Both the position numbers and the translations under genes were made by a program. Under the pieces are notes generated by a model that saw only the letters and a list, made by a program, of their open reading frames with translations, did no database searches and was not told the DNA's origin. A stretch of DNA of 13,117 nucleotides from Desulfobacteraceae bacterium (lineage in GTDB: Bacteria; Desulfobacterota; Desulfobacteria; Desulfobacterales; Desulfosarcinaceae), in NCBI GenBank assembly GCA_027025615.1, contig JALVQM010000310.1, forward strand, positions 1-13,117, in the 5' to 3' direction. Positions 6,428-13,117 of this stretch are shown one piece after another; position 1 is the first letter of the stretch; each line of letters opens with the position of its first letter.

Positions 6428-7646
6428 TACCAGATTCCTCCTGATCGCTACCGGCGCAAAGATAAATCTCCAGCGGTGTCCTGGAAATCTCCAGCGGTCC
6501 CTTGTCGGTCAACTGGACCACGTTTTCAATTCCGGCTATAAAACGTTTATCTACTACGAACTTGGGCTCAAGGGCAAACACCATCCCGGCCCGCAAAACT
6601 TCTTCCCTTCCCCTGGCAAGCAGGGGCTCTTCCACCAATTCAAGCCCGATACCATGTCCAACAAATTTAACTTTCGCACCGGGCGGCCCTAGAAAGGCAT
6701 CCTTCCAGCCGATTTGGGCGGCACAGGCTACCGATCTGCTGTAGACCTGGTCACAGGTAATTCCCGGCCTTATAAACTCCAGCAGGTCCTGATAAACAGC
6801 AACCGAAGCATCGACGGCCTCCCGCACCTCGCCCGGCATCTGACCGATGGCAAACATGCGGGTTTCGTCCATATGGTAACCTTCTACCACACAGGAAAAA
6901 TCCACCATAACCGGCTCCCCGGGTACAATCGGTTTGTATCCGGCTCCGTAAGGAAAGGCGGCTGATGGCCCCCTGCCGCTGGCCGGAGAATCTATGGCTC
7001 CAGTCAAAGCACCGTCTTTGCCACTGAGCAAATGACCGGAATAACCTTCGGCCCTGAAATGCCGTATCCTTAACTTGCCCTCGTGTCCTTTAACCCGGGC
7101 GGCAGCTTCTATGATTGAAGCTGCTTTCAGCTCACTCCACCCCGGTTTCAACTGCTGCCTTAAATCTTCAAAAGCCTGTTTGGACACCCGGGCCGTATTC
7201 TCCATCCGGCTTATTTCCCAAGCGGACTTGATTGCTCTCTGCCCGAGGATCAAAGCGGAAGCATCCTTGAAACTGGTACCGGGGAAAAGCCTTCGATAAT
7301 AATAATATTCACGAACAGGCAAGATGTCGAATTCAAGCCCACAACATTTCGGCAATTTCCCGGTCAAGGATTTCACCAGACCGGGGACCTGGGATGTGCT
7401 GGCAATCGGAACGACATTCAGGGGCGACTCCTGGTCAGCCCGCCCGGCATCCCGCCTTACCATCAGGACAGGGTCGCTATCAAGCGGCAGATACAGGTAG
7501 CCACTTTGGGCCGTTCCACTGTAATAATACAGATCCACCGGCTGGACTATCAGGGCCGCATCCAGCCCGTTTCCTGCCATCAAGCGCTTCAGCCAGCCAA
7601 TTCTCCGGTTTATTTCTTCAGCGGGAACCTGAGGTCTGAAATTCAT
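6411..7646 (-). CDS. M24 family metallopeptidase (Xaa-Pro aminopeptidase/dipeptidase type)
   Basis: This 411-residue protein has the two-domain creatinase/prolidase layout. Residues about 10-135 are the creatinase N-terminal domain, and residues about 140-395 are the pita-bread catalytic domain. All five dinuclear-metal ligands are visible: D249 (VDFS), D260 (MDETR), H331 (GHGIGLE), E360 (ALEPKF) and E374 (IENVV). The family removes or cleaves N-terminal residues before proline, but individual members have diverged, and the substrate here is not deducible. No signal peptide is seen, so a cytoplasmic location is likely. It is the first gene of the minus-strand group, and its last 17 bp overlap the radical SAM gene. 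The start at 7646 gives a normal N-terminus, with only a weak ribosome site (GGATGG). The peptidase is divergent from the phosphatase gene at 7804, and the 157-bp gap must hold both promoters. Confidence 0.92.
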   Translation of the reverse strand: MNFRPQVPAEEINRRIGWLKRLMAGNGLDAALIVQPVDLYYYSGTAQSGYLYLPLDSDPVLMVRRDAGRADQESPLNVVPIASTSQVPGLVKSLTGKLPKCCGLEFDILPVREYYYYRRLFPGTSFKDASALILGQRAIKSAWEISRMENTARVSKQAFEDLRQQLKPGWSELKAASIIEAAARVKGHEGKLRIRHFRAEGYSGHLLSGKDGALTGAIDSPASGRGPSAAFPYGAGYKPIVPGEPVMVDFSCVVEGYHMDETRMFAIGQMPGEVREAVDASVAVYQDLLEFIRPGITCDQVYSRSVACAAQIGWKDAFLGPPGAKVKFVGHGIGLELVEEPLLARGREEVLRAGMVFALEPKFVVDKRFIAGIENVVQLTDKGPLEISRTPLEIYLCAGSDQEESGNDPEI

Positions 7647-7724
7647 TCAACCATCCGTAAACCGATCAACTCAGTTAATTTTCCGAACCATCTGCATTGC
7701 TGCTTCTCGTGATACCATCATTCA

Positions 7725-7753
7725 TTGACATGTACCTGACATTACATTAACAC
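7725..7753 (+). promoter_or_regulatory. Possible promoter for the phosphatase fusion gene
   Basis: A perfect -35 hexamer TTGACA lies at 7725-7730. At 17 bp the -10 position reads TAACAC, a poor match with T, A and A at consensus positions 1, 2 and 5. If used, transcription would begin near 7760, about 44 bases before the ATG. A 6-bp inverted repeat, GCAGGC (7768-7773) and GCCTGC (7785-7790), follows in the leader just before the ribosome site. Support is weak because only the -35 box is convincing. Confidence 0.25.
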
Positions 7754-7803
7754 CAAAGCCATTGCAAGCAGGCGGTGACCTTCAGCCTGCCCGGGAGAAT
7801 TGG

Positions 7804-8547
7804 ATGCAAATTCTGTTTGTCTGCACCGGCAATATCTGTCGCAGCCCCATGGCAGAAGGCTTGATGAAGAAAATGCTTTCCGAAAAGGGCCTGCAAAGTG
7901 TCAGGGTCGCCTCGGCGGGCACCCATGCCCTGGAAGGTCATCCGGCGTCCGGTAATGCAGTTGCGGTTATGGCCTCCCAGGCAGTGGACATTACAGGCCA
8001 TCGCGGCCGGCAACTTGACAACCGGATGCTGGCGACATCCGACCTTGTCCTTGTGATGGAACCACTCCACCTCGAATTCATCCGGTATGAATTTACAAAC
8101 GCAATCGCTAAAACCGATTTATTGGCACGCTTTCACCCTTCAGGGAGGCTTTCCAGGATAGAAGATCCTTACGGAGGCCCACTGCCTGAATACCAGGCCT
8201 GCGCCCGGATATTGGCCGGTTGCATCAAACAGGTCCTTGACATGGAAGTTGCCGTTGCCAAGCTGACCATTCGTCAGCAAATCGCAAATCTTCTGACAAG
8301 CAAGGCTATGGATTTGGCGGAACTGGCCGCATTTCTGGACCTGACCGAAAAAGATCTTGCCCACCACCTGGAGCATGTCAAGCGTACAGCAAGCCGCAGC
8401 GGGAGAAAAATTAAAGTTGTTGCGGCACGCTGCAGAAACTGTGATTTTGTTTTCAGTAAAACCAATTGGTTAAAGCGGCCGGGGCGCTGTCCGCGTTGTA
8501 GGCAATCAAGAATAGACGGCCCCTGGATATCCCTCAAACAGGGATAA
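7804..8547 (+). CDS. Low-molecular-weight protein tyrosine phosphatase fused to an HTH/zinc-ribbon module
   Basis: This 247-residue protein has two modules. Residues 1-150 are a complete LMW protein tyrosine phosphatase. The P-loop CTGNICRS has nucleophile C7 and R13, and DPYGG carries the general acid D121. Position 11 is Ile, as in tyrosine phosphatases; the related arginine phosphatase YwlE has Thr there, so tyrosine specificity is inferred. Residues 155-195 look like a winged-helix-type HTH (IRQQIANLL, then DLAELAAFLDL). They are followed by a zinc ribbon with C210, C213, C229 and C232 (CX2C-X15-CX2C). This tail resembles COG3357, predicted regulators with an HTH joined to a Zn-ribbon, normally a separate protein of about 100 residues. 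The join is in frame with no stop or low-complexity break. The ATG at 7804 is used because the phosphatase fold begins directly at MQILFVCTGN and GGGAGA lies upstream; an in-frame ATG at 7762 would add 14 unconserved residues. Confidence 0.92.
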   Translation: MQILFVCTGNICRSPMAEGLMKKMLSEKGLQSVRVASAGTHALEGHPASGNAVAVMASQAVDITGHRGRQLDNRMLATSDLVLVMEPLHLEFIRYEFTNAIAKTDLLARFHPSGRLSRIEDPYGGPLPEYQACARILAGCIKQVLDMEVAVAKLTIRQQIANLLTSKAMDLAELAAFLDLTEKDLAHHLEHVKRTASRSGRKIKVVAARCRNCDFVFSKTNWLKRPGRCPRCRQSRIDGPWISLKQG

Positions 8548-8723
8548 GGTTGAGTCAGAATAACCGCTTGACATTTCATGTTCTTTCACATAAATAGACC
8601 TTCCTGCAGATTGTTGCCCAAACACCGCCGCCCAGCCCACCAGTTACAAATTGATAAATCACATGAAACCCATGCCGGACATAGGATCAGGCCGGATTCC
8701 TCAAGCCTGGAGTCTTATCAGGA
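8548..8723 (+). promoter_or_regulatory. Intergenic region with possible promoter for the ABC operon
   Basis: A consensus -35 hexamer TTGACA is at 8568-8573. After a 17-bp spacer the -10 position (8591-8596) reads TAAATA, which is only a partial match. Transcription would start near 8603, leaving a leader of about 120 bases. Near its end, ATTCCT (8696-8701) is complementary to AGGAAT (8720-8725), which covers the ribosome site and the first bases of the ATPase start codon. That pairing has an 18-base loop and is of uncertain meaning. No small ORF or RNA gene is recognised here. Confidence 0.35.
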
Positions 8724-9671
8724 ATGATTAACCTCAGAGAACTGACCAAATATTACGGCGACCTTTGCGCAGTGGACAGGATAAACCTGAATGTCAATCG
8801 AGGTGAAATCCTTGGACTGCTGGGCCCCAACGGAGCCGGGAAAACAACCACCTTGCGGATGATGACCGGGTTCCTGGCACCCAGCGAAGGCGATATTGTG
8901 GTCAACGGCAAATCGATTCACAGCGATGCCCTGGCCGTCAAGAGCTGTACCGGGTACCTGCCTGAATCAGCCCCTTCCTATCCAGCCATGCTGGTTCACG
9001 ATTTTTTGGATTTCGTTGGGCAAATGCGCGGTCTCAAGAAAAAACGGCGGACAGCCGCCATTGAGCAACTGGCAGACGTATGCGCCCTGAAAGAAGTAAT
9101 GCATCTTCCAATTGCCCACCTGAGCAAGGGACTTCGCCAAAGGGTAGGCCTGGCCCAGGCGATGCTGGCAGATCCCGAAATCCTGGTTCTGGACGAGCCC
9201 ACATCGGGACTCGATCCTAACCAAATCGTGGAAATAAGAAAAATCATCCGTAGATTAGGCAGCCAAAAAACAATCATTATTTCAACCCACATCCTCAGCG
9301 AGGCCGAGGCCACTTGTGACAGAATAGTTATCATCAACAAGGGCCGCATCATTGCTGATGGCAGCGCAGAGCAACTTAAAAACCAGGATCTTTCCACCAT
9401 CAATGAACTGAATCTGGAAATTAGCCGGGCCCAATGGGAAGATGTCAGAAATCTTCTCGAAAGCCTGGAGGTTGTCAAAAAAGTAAAACTGGTCTCAACT
9501 TCAAATAAAAGTTCATTGAAAATCAAGGTTCTATGCCAACCCCAAGGAGATCCCCGGGCCGTTGTTTACAATACCATCAAAACAACCAATTGGGTTCTGC
9601 TGGAGCTTTACCGGCCCGAACGCAGCCTGGAGTCTATTTTCAGACACCTGACCATGGAGGCCAATCCATGA
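8724..9671 (+). CDS. ABC transporter ATPase, GldA/NatA-like
   Basis: This 315-residue protein is the cytoplasmic ATPase of an ABC-2 type exporter. The nucleotide-binding domain covers about residues 1-220. Motifs are Walker A GPNGAGKT (34-41), the signature LSKGLRQRV (133-141), Walker B ILVLDEP (153-159), D-loop SGLD (161-164) and switch H189. The segment GYLPESAP (78-85) places Glu where the Q-loop Gln normally stands, as is common in the NatA/GldA group. Residues about 225-315 are a C-terminal extension typical of these ATPases and probably contact the partner. It resembles GldA, the ATPase of the Flavobacterium GldAFG system, although homologues occur in many non-gliding bacteria. The start at 8724 is preceded by GGAG 11 bases upstream. 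Its TGA stop overlaps the next ATG as ATGA, so ATPase and permease are translationally coupled. Confidence 0.93.
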   Translation: MINLRELTKYYGDLCAVDRINLNVNRGEILGLLGPNGAGKTTTLRMMTGFLAPSEGDIVVNGKSIHSDALAVKSCTGYLPESAPSYPAMLVHDFLDFVGQMRGLKKKRRTAAIEQLADVCALKEVMHLPIAHLSKGLRQRVGLAQAMLADPEILVLDEPTSGLDPNQIVEIRKIIRRLGSQKTIIISTHILSEAEATCDRIVIINKGRIIADGSAEQLKNQDLSTINELNLEISRAQWEDVRNLLESLEVVKKVKLVSTSNKSSLKIKVLCQPQGDPRAVVYNTIKTTNWVLLELYRPERSLESIFRHLTMEANP

Positions 9672-10372
9672 AAGCAACCTGGCATATTTTTATCAAAGAG
9701 CTGAAGGATTATTTTATCTCGCCCATTGCCTATATCGTCATAACGGTCTTCCTGCTGGTATGCGGCTGGCTGTTTTTCTCCACTTTTTTTCTTTTCAACC
9801 AGGCCAGTATGCGCAATTACTTTGCCCTGCTGCCAGTGGCCCTATCTTTTGTAATTCCAGCAATAACAATGCGCCTGGTGGCAGAAGAACGCAGCAGTGG
9901 ATGTCTGGAGCTGCTTTTAACCCTGCCGGTTTCCAACCAATCCGTGATCACGGGAAAATTCCTGGCTGCGACGGTATTTACCGTTGCCATGATCGTTCCC
10001 AGCCTGTTTTACGCTCTTCTGATCAGTCTGGTCGGTGATCTTGACTGGGCGGTGGTGGTTACGGGCTATGCCGGCACGGTTTTGCTGACAGCGGCGTACT
10101 GTGCCATCGGCCTGCTGGCTTCAAGTCTGACACGCAATCAAATCATAGCTTTCATTCTGGCTATGGTGTTTTGCTTCCTGATTGCCATACTGGATAAAAT
10201 GCTCTTTTTGATGCCTGCTTTTCTGGTAGCACCATTATCATACCTGGGAGCTGACACCCACTTTCAAAATTTTACCAAGGGTATTATCGACTCCCGGGAT
10301 TTGATCTACTTCGTCAGCCTGGCATTCGCCGCTTTGTATTCAACCGGACTGGTGCTTGAGGCCAAGCAATAA
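9668..10372 (+). CDS. ABC-2 type transporter permease, GldF-like
   Basis: This 234-residue integral membrane protein is the permease partner of the preceding ATPase. It starts with the short amphipathic entry helix typical of ABC-2 permeases (WHIFIKELKDYFISPIAY, residues 5-22). About six membrane segments follow, near residues 22-42, 53-70, 102-125, 133-155, 160-185 and 208-230. The cytoplasmic motif RLVAEERSSGCLELLLTLPVS (about 69-89) is the family's coupling region, close to the E-R-x-x-G-T-L-E-L-L-L-T-L-P-V pattern of GldF-like proteins. The ATG at 9668 is chosen because it overlaps the ATPase stop and puts the entry helix at the N-terminus; a longer reading from 9533 in this frame is only an overlap with the ATPase gene. 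The next gene follows after 34 bp. The cargo is unknown. Confidence 0.92.
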   Translation: MKATWHIFIKELKDYFISPIAYIVITVFLLVCGWLFFSTFFLFNQASMRNYFALLPVALSFVIPAITMRLVAEERSSGCLELLLTLPVSNQSVITGKFLAATVFTVAMIVPSLFYALLISLVGDLDWAVVVTGYAGTVLLTAAYCAIGLLASSLTRNQIIAFILAMVFCFLIAILDKMLFLMPAFLVAPLSYLGADTHFQNFTKGIIDSRDLIYFVSLAFAALYSTGLVLEAKQ

Positions 10373-10406
10373 GCCAGTATTTTCCATAACACCAAGAGTA
10401 CAACCG

Positions 10407-12566
10407 ATGATACTATTCAACCCAGTAAAACAGCGTTACATCAAGGCTTTTTTATACCTGGTAATTCTTGTTCTGCTCAACGCCGTGGCCATGCAATACT
10501 TTTTTCACCTGGACCTTACCCGCTCCCGCCGCTACAGCTTATCCGCAGCAAGCCGCAAAGTAGTTTCCACACTGTCAGAACCTTTGACTATCAAGGTCTT
10601 TTTTACCCGTAACCTCCCGGCCCCGTATAACGGTGTTGAGCGTTACCTGAAAGACCTTTTGAAAGAATATTCCCTGTTTGGAAACAGGTATTTCGACTAC
10701 CAGTTTTACGATGTCGACCCTGAAAATGGACAGTTGGGTTCCAAAACCTCGGCCAACCGCAGCCTGGCCCTTGAATATGGAATCAACCCGATCCAGATCC
10801 AGACCATCGAAAAAGACGAAGTAAAATTCAAGAAAGCATTCATGGGCCTGGTAATAATCCACGGTGATACAATTGAGAAGATTGATTCCATAACAAACAC
10901 CGACGGCCTGGAATACCTTCTGACGACATCGATGGAAAAACTCAATAACAAGGTCAGTGCACTGCTGGCCCTGGAAGACCCTGTAGAAGTAATTCTTTAT
11001 CTTTCTTCTGAATTGAAAAAGGTAGCGCCCTTGATGGGAATCGGCCGGCTGGAACAATACGCATCAAGGATTGAAAAAACCATCGAAGACCTTAATACAA
11101 AATCCTACAATAAGTTCACATTCACGAAACTCGATCCATCAAGTAACACCCAGGCCGCCTCCCAGGCCGAGAAATACCAGCTTGCCCGGGTCAAATGGCC
11201 CGAAATGGAAAATGCTTCCGTTAAAGCCGGCCAGGGTACCATTGGCCTGATTGTCAGAAACGGTGATCTTTGGCGAAGTATCCCGCTGCTGAAAGCCGTA
11301 CGCCTGCCGATCGTAGGTACCCGTTACCAATTGACTCCGCCGGACCAGGTTGGACAACTTATCGATCTCAATCTGAATGTCCTGCTGGGCATCAATGCCG
11401 ACCTGGGATATTTGGCAGATCACGGCACTCCACAGCTTGGATTTTCCAGACTCAACAACAAACCGGGACTGCGCAGATTTAGCGCACTGGCCGGTCAAAA
11501 TTACAACATAAAGCCCATCAGACTGGAAGAAGGCATACCGCCGGGACTTAAATGTCTCTTTCTTGTCAGTCCCAAAAAGAAATTCAGCGATTGGGAGCTT
11601 TTCCAGATCGACCAGGCTCTCATGCGGGGCACCAACCTGGCCTTTTTCATAGACTCAATGGAAGAAAAACTGCCCGACAGCGGCAGCCCCATCGGACAGG
11701 AGCCCGAGCTTGCCGAGATTGACACGGGACTTGAAAAATTGCTCCGCCACTGGGGAATTAATATCGAAAAATCCATTGTCCTTGATCAGCAGTGTTTTCA
11801 ACAGCAGTTACCCAAATCCATGGGGGGCGGCCAGCGCCCGATCTACTTTGCCCCCATCGTTCACCAGGAGAAGATAAACACTGAAACCGATTTCATGCGT
11901 AACATCAAACAGCTCGTCGTATTCAAAGCAGCCGCCGTCCAGCCTTTGAACCAAAGGCTAGCAGAGCAGAAACTCACGGCCTATAAGCTCTTTTCTTCTT
12001 CAGAAAAATCATGGACCATTGGCAAAGGCAGCCTGCTGATTCCGGAGTTGCTCAAAGCACCACCGCTGAATGAAATGGCCTCCCAGCCTTTGGCCTACCT
12101 TGTGCGGGGCCGCTTCGAAAGCTATTTCAGGGGCAAACCTCTGCCTGAAAAAGAAATTGATGACAAAAAATCCGCCGACAAGAAGTCTCCTTCTGGCCAA
12201 CAAGCCCAGTTAACGTCAAAAGGGATCTTCCTTGAGCAAAGTTCACCGGCCCAGATTTTTGTTATGGGCAGCGGCAAGATGCTGGCCGACCCCTTGCTGG
12301 ATCCTGAAGGCAAAAGTAATAATTCGATTTTTATCATGAACCTTATAGATACCCTCAATGATCAGCCGGAACGGGCCCTGATGCGAGGCAAGCAGCAGAC
12401 CCTGAATCCTTTGCACCATACCAGGGCGGAAGTCAAAACCATTATCAAGGCCTTGGCCATAGCCGGCCTGCCATTGATGGTGGTTGGCAGCGGCTTTGTG
12501 GTCTGGTGGCATCGGCGGCGACGTCAAAAAGCTATTCAAAAAATGTTCTCCGGGAGACTGGCATGA
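10407..12566 (+). CDS. GldG-like ABC transporter auxiliary protein
   Basis: This 719-residue protein is anchored at both ends: one membrane segment near residues 10-30 and a second near 682-701, followed by the basic tail WWHRRRRQK. The long part between should be periplasmic. The region after the first helix (RYSLSAASRKVVSTLSEPLTIKVFF) is characteristic of GldG and ABC_transp_aux proteins, whose extracytoplasmic part resembles IFT52/GldG folds. A Lys/Asp/Ser-rich low-complexity stretch lies near residues 577-600. The family accompanies GldA/GldF-like ABC systems, but its mechanistic role is unknown. The ATG at 10407 is chosen because it gives a normal cytoplasmic leader before the first helix. 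An in-frame TTG at 10356 would add 17 residues and overlap the permease gene, so it is not preferred. The ribosome site is weak (AAGAG). The stop overlaps the next start as ATGA. Confidence 0.87.
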   Translation: MILFNPVKQRYIKAFLYLVILVLLNAVAMQYFFHLDLTRSRRYSLSAASRKVVSTLSEPLTIKVFFTRNLPAPYNGVERYLKDLLKEYSLFGNRYFDYQFYDVDPENGQLGSKTSANRSLALEYGINPIQIQTIEKDEVKFKKAFMGLVIIHGDTIEKIDSITNTDGLEYLLTTSMEKLNNKVSALLALEDPVEVILYLSSELKKVAPLMGIGRLEQYASRIEKTIEDLNTKSYNKFTFTKLDPSSNTQAASQAEKYQLARVKWPEMENASVKAGQGTIGLIVRNGDLWRSIPLLKAVRLPIVGTRYQLTPPDQVGQLIDLNLNVLLGINADLGYLADHGTPQLGFSRLNNKPGLRRFSALAGQNYNIKPIRLEEGIPPGLKCLFLVSPKKKFSDWELFQIDQALMRGTNLAFFIDSMEEKLPDSGSPIGQEPELAEIDTGLEKLLRHWGINIEKSIVLDQQCFQQQLPKSMGGGQRPIYFAPIVHQEKINTETDFMRNIKQLVVFKAAAVQPLNQRLAEQKLTAYKLFSSSEKSWTIGKGSLLIPELLKAPPLNEMASQPLAYLVRGRFESYFRGKPLPEKEIDDKKSADKKSPSGQQAQLTSKGIFLEQSSPAQIFVMGSGKMLADPLLDPEGKSNNSIFIMNLIDTLNDQPERALMRGKQQTLNPLHHTRAEVKTIIKALAIAGLPLMVVGSGFVVWWHRRRRQKAIQKMFSGRLA

Positions 12567-13117
12567 ACAACAAATTGCAATTCCTGGTGCCTGTTGCGGT
12601 AATCATAGCCCTAAGCAGTCTGCTGCTGTTTAGTTACAACAGTCAGAACCATTTTCAACCCCCAAGATTGCCAAAAGTAGTAAAAAGTGAAATAACCCGC
12701 TTGAAAATTTCCAGCGCCGGCAAGGATGTTGAAGTTGTTCGCATTGGAGATCACTGGGAAATCATTCCTGAAAAATCAACAGTTGCCGAATCAAAAATAG
12801 AATCCATACTTAAACACCTGGTCAACCTTGAATTAACAGCGATAGTTTCCGAATCTGGAAATTACGGCCGTTACCAGATGGACCAGGCCAGGGCCATCAG
12901 GGTGGCGGCCTTTGCCGGCCGGAAACGGGTACTAAGTTTTTCAATCGGGAAAACAGCCTCTACCGGGCACCATACCTTTGTCCGGCTCGAAAACAAAAAA
13001 CCAGTTTACCACGCCCGGGGAAGGCTGCGATCTGTATTTGCTCCTGATCTGGACAAATTGCGTGACAGGGCCGTCCTTGCTTTTGACAAAGACAAAATCG
13101 AGCGCATCCGTATCCAC
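12563..13117 (+). CDS. DUF4340-type protein, N-terminal part
   Basis: The first 185 codons are present; the gene runs off the window. One membrane segment (about residues 6-24) is followed by a predicted periplasmic region. The visible segments RLKISSAGKDVEVVRIGDHWEI and LVNLELTAIVSE, then GNYGRYQMD and SIGKTASTGHHTFVRLENKKPVYHA, follow the pattern of DUF4340 repeats, in which short beta-rich units describe a tethered extracytoplasmic protein. DUF4340 proteins commonly sit directly after GldG-like proteins in such ABC clusters, which supports the call. The ATG overlaps the preceding TGA, and GGGAG lies 8 bases upstream, so it is the fourth gene of the operon. The function is unknown; a structural partner of the GldG-like subunit is an inference from gene order. 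Confidence 0.8.
   Translation, partial: MNNKLQFLVPVAVIIALSSLLLFSYNSQNHFQPPRLPKVVKSEITRLKISSAGKDVEVVRIGDHWEIIPEKSTVAESKIESILKHLVNLELTAIVSESGNYGRYQMDQARAIRVAAFAGRKRVLSFSIGKTASTGHHTFVRLENKKPVYHARGRLRSVFAPDLDKLRDRAVLAFDKDKIERIRIH

Noticed and set aside
8528..8546. Perfect 7-bp hairpin (TATCCCT / AGGGATA) at the end of the phosphatase fusion gene, considered as an intrinsic terminator.
   Set aside because: No T-run follows; the next bases are AGGTTGAG. It overlaps the stop codon, and the inverted repeat alone is not enough to call a terminator.
9533..9667. A 45-residue N-terminal extension of the permease starting at 9533.
   Set aside because: It lies wholly within the ATPase gene in another frame and has no membrane or permease character; the ATGA overlap at 9668 gives a typical start.
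1..13117. CRISPR arrays, tRNA or rRNA genes, insertion sequences, attachment sites and phage genes.
   Set aside because: No regularly spaced repeats, tRNA-like clover-leaf sequences, transposase or integrase motifs were seen on either strand.

Overview
The window is a chromosomal segment of a Gram-negative bacterium. The most likely host is a Desulfobacterota-type (formerly Deltaproteobacteria) organism. This is inferred from the gene families present: a GldA/GldF/GldG/DUF4340 ABC cluster, a COG3357-like HTH/zinc-ribbon module, an NtrC-family response regulator and a COG1032-like radical SAM protein. No rRNA, tRNA, insertion sequence, phage or CRISPR signal is visible, and the genes are tightly packed.

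Layout. Positions 1-3203 (minus strand) carry the 2-oxoglutarate dehydrogenase operon. It comprises sucA (E1o, complete) followed by sucB (E2o, cut by the window start after its lipoyl domain and the beginning of its E1/E3-binding domain). Positions 3204-3490 are a divergent control region with a near-consensus sigma-70 promoter, two dyads and an 11-bp-phased direct repeat. Positions 3491-4036 (plus strand) encode a small HD-domain phosphohydrolase. Its stop lies only 14 bp from the stop of the convergent minus-strand group at 4051-7646. Read from its promoter side, that group is an M24 (Xaa-Pro type) peptidase, a radical SAM protein whose start overlaps the peptidase stop by 17 bp, and an NtrC-like response regulator. 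The plus strand resumes at 7804 with a low-molecular-weight protein tyrosine phosphatase fused to an HTH/zinc-ribbon module. From 8724 to the window end lies an ABC operon: ATPase, ABC-2 permease, GldG-like auxiliary protein and the start of a DUF4340 protein. Two of its three junctions are ATGA stop/start overlaps.

Two proteins stand out. The response regulator keeps its receiver site and Walker A/B motifs. It has lost the sigma-54-contacting GAFTGA loop, the arginine fingers, the sensor I Asn, the sensor II Arg and the DNA-binding domain, so it cannot be a normal sigma-54 activator. The phosphatase has intact LMW-PTP catalytic residues and continues in frame into a predicted DNA-binding HTH plus four-cysteine zinc ribbon, suggesting a one-protein link between dephosphorylation and transcription. 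Both readings come from motif inspection by eye; no database search or structure prediction was run.
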